From: an uncultured Gemmatimonadota bacterium
GTDB taxonomy: Bacteria > Gemmatimonadota > Gemmatimonadetes > Gemmatimonadales > GWC2-71-9
DNA: 11,528 nt
Reading direction: 5' to 3'
Assembly: GCA_946480845.1 (NCBI GenBank)
Contig: CAMLLJ010000083.1
Span: 1-11,528 of the forward strand
The position numbers and the translations under genes are program-made. Each line of letters begins with the position of its first letter. The first letter of the stretch is position 1. Under the pieces are notes generated by a model. That model had not been told where the DNA came from. It saw only the letters and a list, made by a program, of their open reading frames with translations, and made no database searches. Positions 6,766 through 11,528 of the stretch are shown here, piece after piece.

Positions 6766-7863
6766 ATGATTCACGCGCCGCAATCTAGTCCGGCCCTCCG
6801 CCGGCTACCAGCCTCGCTCGCGCTGCTCTGCGCCATGGTCGCGGGCGCCTCGCTCCCGCTCGCCGCGCAGCAGCGCCGTACCGTTGCCGCCGTCACGCTG
6901 CACAAGGATCCCGGAGGCACCCGCCTGGCGCGGCTGCCCGATCCCGCGCCGCTGGTGACCGCGCGCAGGCGCGCGGGGTGGACCGAGGTGGTGCTCGACG
7001 GCTGGGTGTCCGGGCGGCTCCTCGCTCCGGACCGGCGTGAGGGCTTCGACCTCGCCGTGCGCGGCGACGACGTGCGCCTGCGCTCGGCGCCCAACGGCGA
7101 CGAGGTCGCCCTGCTCGCGAAGGGCATGCTGGTGGACCGGGTGCAGGCGCGGGACGGCTGGACGCGGGTGCGGCGCAGCGTCTGGGTCCCGGACGCGGCG
7201 GTCCGCGCCCCGGTCGCCGCCGAAACTGCGCGCGCCGCTCGGCCGCCGGCATCCCGACCGGCCGCCAGGCCAGACTCGACCGCGGCGTACCGGCCGATGG
7301 AGCAGGGCCAGGGCGCGGCGCCGGCCGGCGCCGCCGCGCCCGAGGCGGTGCGGGTCGAGATGGGCCGGCTGACGCCGGTCTACCGCGCGCCGGACGGTCC
7401 GCAGACGGGCACGCTCCAACCGGGCACCACCGCGCGGGTGGTGAGCCGTGCCGGCGAATGGGTGCGGATCCAGACCGAGGCGTGGGTGCGCGAGGCCGAC
7501 GTCAAGCCCGCCACCGGCGATGCCATGGCCGGCGTGACGGCGGCCGAGGTGCGCGCCAATCCCGCTCGCTACCTGGGCCAGGTCCTCGAGTGGCGGATGC
7601 AGTACGTCTCCACTGCGGTGGCCGATGAGTTGCGCCCGGAAATGCCGCCCGGCCAGCCCTACGTGCTCGCGCGCGGGCCACTCCCGGAGCCGGGCTTCGT
7701 GTACATGATGGTCTCTCCCGAGGAGCTGGCGCGCATCCGCGCGCTGCCGGCGCTCACCGAGCTCACGGTGCGGGTCGCCGTGCGCGCGGCGCGGAGCCGC
7801 TTCCTCGCCACACCGGTGGTGGAGCTCCGGGCGCTCCTGTCGCCCACCGCGACCACGCGCTGA
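6766..7863 (+). CDS. Exported protein with three SH3-like repeats and a C-terminal domain
   Basis: The 365-residue product opens with a signal peptide: arginines at 12-13, a hydrophobic core at about 14-31, and LAAQQ at 32-36. Three bacterial-SH3-like units follow, at about 38-87, 95-147 and 196-247. Each closes with a recurring pattern: WTEVVLDGWVSGRLL, WTRVRRSVWVPDAAV and WVRIQTEAWVREADV. An Ala/Pro-rich linker (about 148-195) separates the second and third. The C-terminal part (about 257-360) contains NPARYLGQVLEWRMQYV and a predicted beta-rich fold, possibly OB-like; I cannot name it. Such proteins usually act in the periplasm or on the wall through protein or peptidoglycan contacts. The stop is two bases before the antiporter start, so the two are probably made together. 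The ATG at 6766 is the only one that keeps a full signal peptide. Confidence 0.88.
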   Translation: MIHAPQSSPALRRLPASLALLCAMVAGASLPLAAQQRRTVAAVTLHKDPGGTRLARLPDPAPLVTARRRAGWTEVVLDGWVSGRLLAPDRREGFDLAVRGDDVRLRSAPNGDEVALLAKGMLVDRVQARDGWTRVRRSVWVPDAAVRAPVAAETARAARPPASRPAARPDSTAAYRPMEQGQGAAPAGAAAPEAVRVEMGRLTPVYRAPDGPQTGTLQPGTTARVVSRAGEWVRIQTEAWVREADVKPATGDAMAGVTAAEVRANPARYLGQVLEWRMQYVSTAVADELRPEMPPGQPYVLARGPLPEPGFVYMMVSPEELARIRALPALTELTVRVAVRAARSRFLATPVVELRALLSPTATTR

Positions 7864-7865
7864 TC

Positions 7866-9095
7866 GTGCTGCTGCTCGCAGAAGCCGCGGCGCAGAGCGT
7901 GCCTCACGTCCTCCTCGTTCTGGCGGCGGCGCTCGCCGCCGCCAAGGTCCTCGGCGAGGTCGCCGAGCGGTTCGGCCAGCCCGCGGTGGTCGGCGAGCTG
8001 CTGGCCGGCGTTGCGCTCGGCCCGTCGGTGCTCGCCATCGTGGATCCCGGGCTGCCGGTCCTGCACGTCCTGGCCGAGATCGGCGTCATCATCCTGCTCT
8101 TCCAGATCGGTCTGGAAACCGACCTGCGGCGGCTGTTTTCCGTGGGCGGCACCGCCGCCACGGTCGCGGTGGTCGGCGTCGCGCTCCCCTTTGCGCTCGG
8201 GTTCGGCGTGGCCGAAGTGCTGGGGCTCGCGGAACTGCCCGCACTGGTGGTGGCCGCCGCCCTCACCGCGACCTCGGTCGGCATCACGGCCAGAGTGCTC
8301 GCCGATCTTGGCCGGCTGCAGGAGCGGGAAAGCCAGGTCGTCCTCGGGGCGGCGGTGATCGACGATATCGTGGGGCTCGTGATCCTGGCCGTTGTGGCCA
8401 AGCTCGTCGCGGGGGGGACGCTCACGGCGGCCGGAGTGGGACTCACCGCACTCGTCGCGTTCGGGTTCGTCGGGGCCGCCCTCCTGGTGGGTCGCTTCGT
8501 GGTCCCCCCGATGTTCCGGCTGATCGCGCGGGTGGGCAGCGAGCAGACGCTCGCCACGCTGGGCATCGTGGTCGCCTTCCTGACCGCGGTGCTTGCCGAC
8601 CGGGTCGGCTCCGCGCTCATCATCGGCGCATTCACCGCGGGCCTCGTCTTCGCCCCGACGCCGCACCGCCACGCGATCGAGCGCGGTGTCGTCCGGCTCG
8701 GCCACTTCTTCGTTCCGGTCTTCTTCGTGTCCGTGGGCGCCTCGGTGGACGTGCGCACGTTCGCGGAGGGCAACGTCCTCCTGATCGGCGTCGTGCTGGT
8801 GGCGGTCGCGGTCCTGGGGAAGTTCGCGGCCGGATTTGCGCCCTTCTGGTTCACCGGCCGCAAGGCAGTGGTCGGGGTCGGCATGATCCCCCGAGGCGAA
8901 GTGGGCCTCATCTTCGCCCAGACCGGGCTCACGGCGGGCGTCCTCGATCCCGGCCTCTTCTCGGCGCTCACCTTCATGGTGATCGTCACGACGCTCATGG
9001 CGCCGCCCCTCCTCAAGCGGCTCCTCGGGCCCCGGCCTCCCGGCACCGGGCCCGCGCCCGAGGATCTCCCGGGCGAGCTGGTCAACGAGGCCTGA
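7866..9095 (+). CDS. CPA2-family Na+/H+ (cation/proton) antiporter
   Basis: An inner-membrane protein of 409 residues with about 12-13 predicted membrane segments. It probably exchanges protons for Na+ or K+. Family marks are FGQPAVVGELLAGVALGPSVL (36-56, a typical opening), the FQIGLETDL string (79-87), and TATSVGITARVL (134-145) in the crossover helix. The ion-site pair is Asp166-Asp167 in AAVIDDIVG, followed by FFVSVGASVD (286-295), a lysine at 319 and MIPRGEVGLIFAQTG (340-354). Two adjacent aspartates favour an electrogenic, NapA-like exchanger, but the ion cannot be fixed from sequence. No KTN/RCK regulatory domain is attached, unlike KefB/KefC. The GTG start lies two bases after the upstream stop with no clear Shine-Dalgarno, suggesting coupling. 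Confidence 0.94.
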   Translation: MLLLAEAAAQSVPHVLLVLAAALAAAKVLGEVAERFGQPAVVGELLAGVALGPSVLAIVDPGLPVLHVLAEIGVIILLFQIGLETDLRRLFSVGGTAATVAVVGVALPFALGFGVAEVLGLAELPALVVAAALTATSVGITARVLADLGRLQERESQVVLGAAVIDDIVGLVILAVVAKLVAGGTLTAAGVGLTALVAFGFVGAALLVGRFVVPPMFRLIARVGSEQTLATLGIVVAFLTAVLADRVGSALIIGAFTAGLVFAPTPHRHAIERGVVRLGHFFVPVFFVSVGASVDVRTFAEGNVLLIGVVLVAVAVLGKFAAGFAPFWFTGRKAVVGVGMIPRGEVGLIFAQTGLTAGVLDPGLFSALTFMVIVTTLMAPPLLKRLLGPRPPGTGPAPEDLPGELVNEA

Positions 9096-9114
9096 GCGCC
9101 GGCTGCCGGCCCGC

Positions 9115-9147
9115 AGTGGCGCCGGCGCGCTCCCGGCGCCACTTTTC
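9115..9147 (+). terminator. Intrinsic terminator after the antiporter gene
   Basis: Bases 9116-9125 pair with 9133-9142 (10 bp, nearly all G/C) around a 7-nt loop, and A9115-T9143 extends the stem. A TTTT run follows at 9143-9146. It lies 20 nt after the antiporter stop and separates this unit from the next gene. Confidence 0.85.
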
Positions 9148-9153
9148 AGGGGC

Positions 9154-9172
9154 GGCCGCCCGCCCGGCGGCC
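9154..9172 (+). other. Short GC hairpin in the leader of the small protein gene
   Basis: A 7-bp stem (9154-9160 with 9166-9172) has a 5-nt loop and lies directly upstream of the GGAG ribosome-binding site at 9176-9179. It could arise by chance in such GC-rich DNA. No T-run follows, so it is not an intrinsic terminator. Confidence 0.4.
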
Positions 9173-9185
9173 CCCGGAGTGACCC

Positions 9186-9572
9186 ATGAACGACCTGCTC
9201 AAGCAGCGGATCCAGCGCGCGCTCGAGACCCTGAGCGACGAGCGCGGCTACCAGATTCTCGACTACATCGAGTTCCTGGAGAGCAAGTACGCGGCGCGGC
9301 AGCGCCCGGGCGGGCTCTTCGCGAAACTCACCGAGACCGTCGAGGACACGATGCGCGCCGGCAAGCTGCCCGTGAAGGCCATCAGCGGGACGATGGGCAT
9401 CATGGACAGCGCCGCCAAGGTGATGAAGGGGCTTGCTGCGGCGGGCCAGGCGGTGGTGGACGAGGCGGTCAAGGTCGTGGATTCGCCGGCGCCGGCGCCG
9501 ACGGCTGCAGCCCCGCGGCCCGCACCGCCGGCGGTGCCTCCCGCCGCCCCGGGCACTGACACCGGCAGCTGA
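9186..9572 (+). CDS. Small protein of unknown function with Ala/Pro-rich tail
   Basis: The 128 residues fall into three parts. Residues 1-37 form a helical head (DERGYQILDYIEFLESKYA at 18-36) that recalls short regulatory or antitoxin-like helices but matches no family I can name. Residues 43-99 are amphipathic helices with small residues (FAKLTETVEDTMRAGKLPVK, then an Ala-rich segment). Residues 101-128 form an Ala/Pro tail. There is no signal peptide and no strong membrane helix. The ATG at 9186 has GGAG seven bases upstream, the clearest ribosome-binding site among the plus-strand genes. The gene sits between a terminator and the permease, and no promoter is evident in the 38 nt available upstream, so it may rely on readthrough or an undetected promoter. 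The good ribosome-binding site and distinct domain pattern argue that it is real. Confidence 0.75.
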   Translation: MNDLLKQRIQRALETLSDERGYQILDYIEFLESKYAARQRPGGLFAKLTETVEDTMRAGKLPVKAISGTMGIMDSAAKVMKGLAAAGQAVVDEAVKVVDSPAPAPTAAAPRPAPPAVPPAAPGTDTGS

Positions 9573-9612
9573 TTTCATCCGTACATAGGTCTTCCCCCAC
9601 CTACGGGCCTGC

Positions 9613-11100
9613 ATGACTTCCACTGCTGCTCCGAGCACCGGTTCGTCCGAGGGCCAGTTCGTCCGCGGCATCGGCCCGGTCCAGGCGATCTCGCTGGTCG
9701 TCGGGACGATGATCGGCTCCGGCATCTTCATCGTCTCCTCGCCGATCAGCCGAGAGGTCGGCGCGTGGGGACCGGGCGGCCTGATGCTGGTGTGGGTGCT
9801 GACGGGCGCGATGACGCTCGCCGGCGCGCTGGCCTACGCCGAGCTGGCCGCGATGATGCCGAAGGCGGGCGGGCAGTACGTCTTCCTGCGCGAGGGGCTC
9901 TCGCCGCTGGTGGGCTTCCTCTTCGGCTGGACCCTCTTCGCGGTGATCCAGACCGGCACCATCGCGGCCGTGGCCGTCGCGATGGCGAAATACCTGGCGG
10001 TCTTCTTTCCCGCCCTGAGCGACCAGATCTTCCTCTCGCTCGGCAGCATCCGGCTCCCCGGCGCGCCCGACTCGATCCCCCTGGGCATCTCACCGCAGCG
10101 CCTGGTGGCCATCGCCAGCATCCTCCTGCTCACCTGGGTGAACGGGCTCGGCGTGACGCTCGGGGCGCGGATCCAGACCTTCCTCACCGTCATCAAGGCC
10201 CTCGCGCTCGCGATGCTGGTGATCCTGGGCATCCTGATCTTCCGCCGCGCCGACGTCGTAGCCGCCAACTTCGGCAACTTCTGGGGCACCGGCGACTGGA
10301 CCCTCGCCATGCTGCCGGTGATCGGCGCCGCGATGGTGGGCTCGCTCTTCTCGAGCGACGCCTGGAACAACGTCACCTTCGCTGCCGCCGAGGTGCGCGA
10401 CCCGACCCGGAACCTTCCGCGCGCGCTCGCGCTGGGGACCGGGCTGGTCACGGTGCTCTACATCCTGGCCAACATCGCCTACCTGAGCGTGCTGCCCTTC
10501 GGCGGATCGGCCGAGGGCGCCGACGCGCTGTCGCGCGGCATCCAGTACGCGACACAGGACCGCGTCGCCTCCGCGGCCGTCGGGGTCATGCTGGGCGCCG
10601 CGGGCGCGGCCGTCATGGCGGGGCTCATCGTGATCTCCACGTTCGGCTGCAACGCGGGCCTGGTGCTGGCCGGGCCCCGCGTCTACTACGCGATGGCGCG
10701 CGACCGCCTCTTCTTCCGCCGCGCCGGCGCCCTCCACCCGGAGCGCCGCACGCCGATGTTCGGGCTCGCCACCCAGGCGGTCTGGGCCTCGGTCCTCTGC
10801 CTGAGCGGCACCTACAACCAGCTGCTCGACTACGTGATCTTCGCCTCGGTCCTCTTCTACTTCCTGACCACGCTCTCGCTCTTCCGCCTGCGCCGGCTCC
10901 AGCCCGACCTGCCGCGGCCGGTCAAGGCGTTCGGCTACCCGGTGATCCCGGCGCTCTACATGGTCGCGGCGGGGGCGCTGATGCTGGTGCTGCTGGTCAG
11001 GAAGCCGCTCTTCACCTGGCCCGGGCTGGTCATCGTGGCGCTGGGCATCCCGGTCTATTTCCTCTGGCGCGCCACCGACCGGGCGGGCGAGGCATCCTGA
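9613..11100 (+). CDS. APC-superfamily amino acid permease
   Basis: A 495-residue inner-membrane transporter with about 12 predicted helices. The first helix carries the diagnostic unwound GTMIGSGIFI segment (31-40), which binds the substrate backbone in this superfamily. AGALAYAELAAMMPKAGGQY follows, then the charged ARIQTF loop, SLFSSDAWNNVTFAAAEVRD, and GPRVYYAMARDRLFF, all frequent in the LAT-like/APC branch. The likely role is proton-coupled uptake or exchange of neutral amino acids; the exact substrate cannot be read from sequence. The ATG at 9613 has no good Shine-Dalgarno. The 40-nt gap from the previous gene contains a weak 5-bp hairpin (9586-9590 with 9599-9603). No terminator with a T-run is seen after its stop. 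Confidence 0.93.
   Translation: MTSTAAPSTGSSEGQFVRGIGPVQAISLVVGTMIGSGIFIVSSPISREVGAWGPGGLMLVWVLTGAMTLAGALAYAELAAMMPKAGGQYVFLREGLSPLVGFLFGWTLFAVIQTGTIAAVAVAMAKYLAVFFPALSDQIFLSLGSIRLPGAPDSIPLGISPQRLVAIASILLLTWVNGLGVTLGARIQTFLTVIKALALAMLVILGILIFRRADVVAANFGNFWGTGDWTLAMLPVIGAAMVGSLFSSDAWNNVTFAAAEVRDPTRNLPRALALGTGLVTVLYILANIAYLSVLPFGGSAEGADALSRGIQYATQDRVASAAVGVMLGAAGAAVMAGLIVISTFGCNAGLVLAGPRVYYAMARDRLFFRRAGALHPERRTPMFGLATQAVWASVLCLSGTYNQLLDYVIFASVLFYFLTTLSLFRLRRLQPDLPRPVKAFGYPVIPALYMVAAGALMLVLLVRKPLFTWPGLVIVALGIPVYFLWRATDRAGEAS

Positions 11101-11528
<428 letters not shown>

Noticed and set aside
9556..9587. Possible promoter before the permease (CTGACA, then TACATA)
   Set aside because: The spacer is about 20 bp and the -10 matches only half of the consensus, so I do not call it.
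7659..9731. 690-residue minus-strand open frame
   Set aside because: It lies antisense to the antiporter and its neighbours. Its product is rich in His, Arg, Asp and Gly without domain motifs, as expected for a high-GC shadow frame.

Overview
This window is about 70% GC (by eye) with dense, tightly packed genes. It looks like a Gram-negative chromosome of the Gemmatimonadota type. Support for that is two short outer-membrane-barrel-like proteins, three signal peptides that all end in an L-A-A-Q tetrapeptide, and extreme GC with long antisense shadow reading frames. The phylum assignment is an inference from style, not a proven placement.

Layout, left to right. (1) Positions 1-113 hold no gene. 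They carry a perfect 31-bp inverted repeat just past the end of a minus-strand operon. (2) Positions 114-6735 are one minus-strand, eight-gene unit whose junctions overlap or nearly touch. In order of transcription it reads: phosphoglycerate mutase gpmI, a small secreted barrel-like protein, fdhD, a CoA-binding-fold protein, a second barrel-like protein, mobA, mobB and moeA. Five of the eight genes recognisably serve molybdenum cofactor: metal insertion (MoeA), guanine nucleotide attachment (MobA, with accessory MobB) and sulfuration for formate-dehydrogenase-type enzymes (FdhD), with the CoA-binding-fold protein the fifth only by association. No Moco-using enzyme and no moaABCDE gene is in the window, so the final consumers lie elsewhere. 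(3) A divergent plus-strand unit starts 30 bp away. A near-consensus sigma-70 promoter (TTGACA, 17-bp spacer, TACAAT) lies so close to the start codon that the mRNA should be leaderless or nearly so. It drives an exported protein with three SH3-like repeats, then a CPA2-type Na+/H+ antiporter, and ends at an intrinsic terminator. (4) Next come a small acidic/amphipathic protein of unknown function and an APC-superfamily amino acid permease. (5) A 126-bp leader with potential hairpins precedes guaB (IMP dehydrogenase), which runs off the right edge.

Functionally the window joins central glycolysis (GpmI), Moco maturation, envelope proteins, ion homeostasis, amino acid uptake and purine synthesis. 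The strongest unusual points are the barrel proteins translationally coupled inside a Moco operon, the apparent leaderless promoter overlapping the divergent gpmI start, active-site substitutions in MoeA and FdhD, and the long perfect hairpin at the left edge. I see no phage, CRISPR, transposase, tRNA or rRNA, and nothing that amounts to a clear new defence or mobile system.
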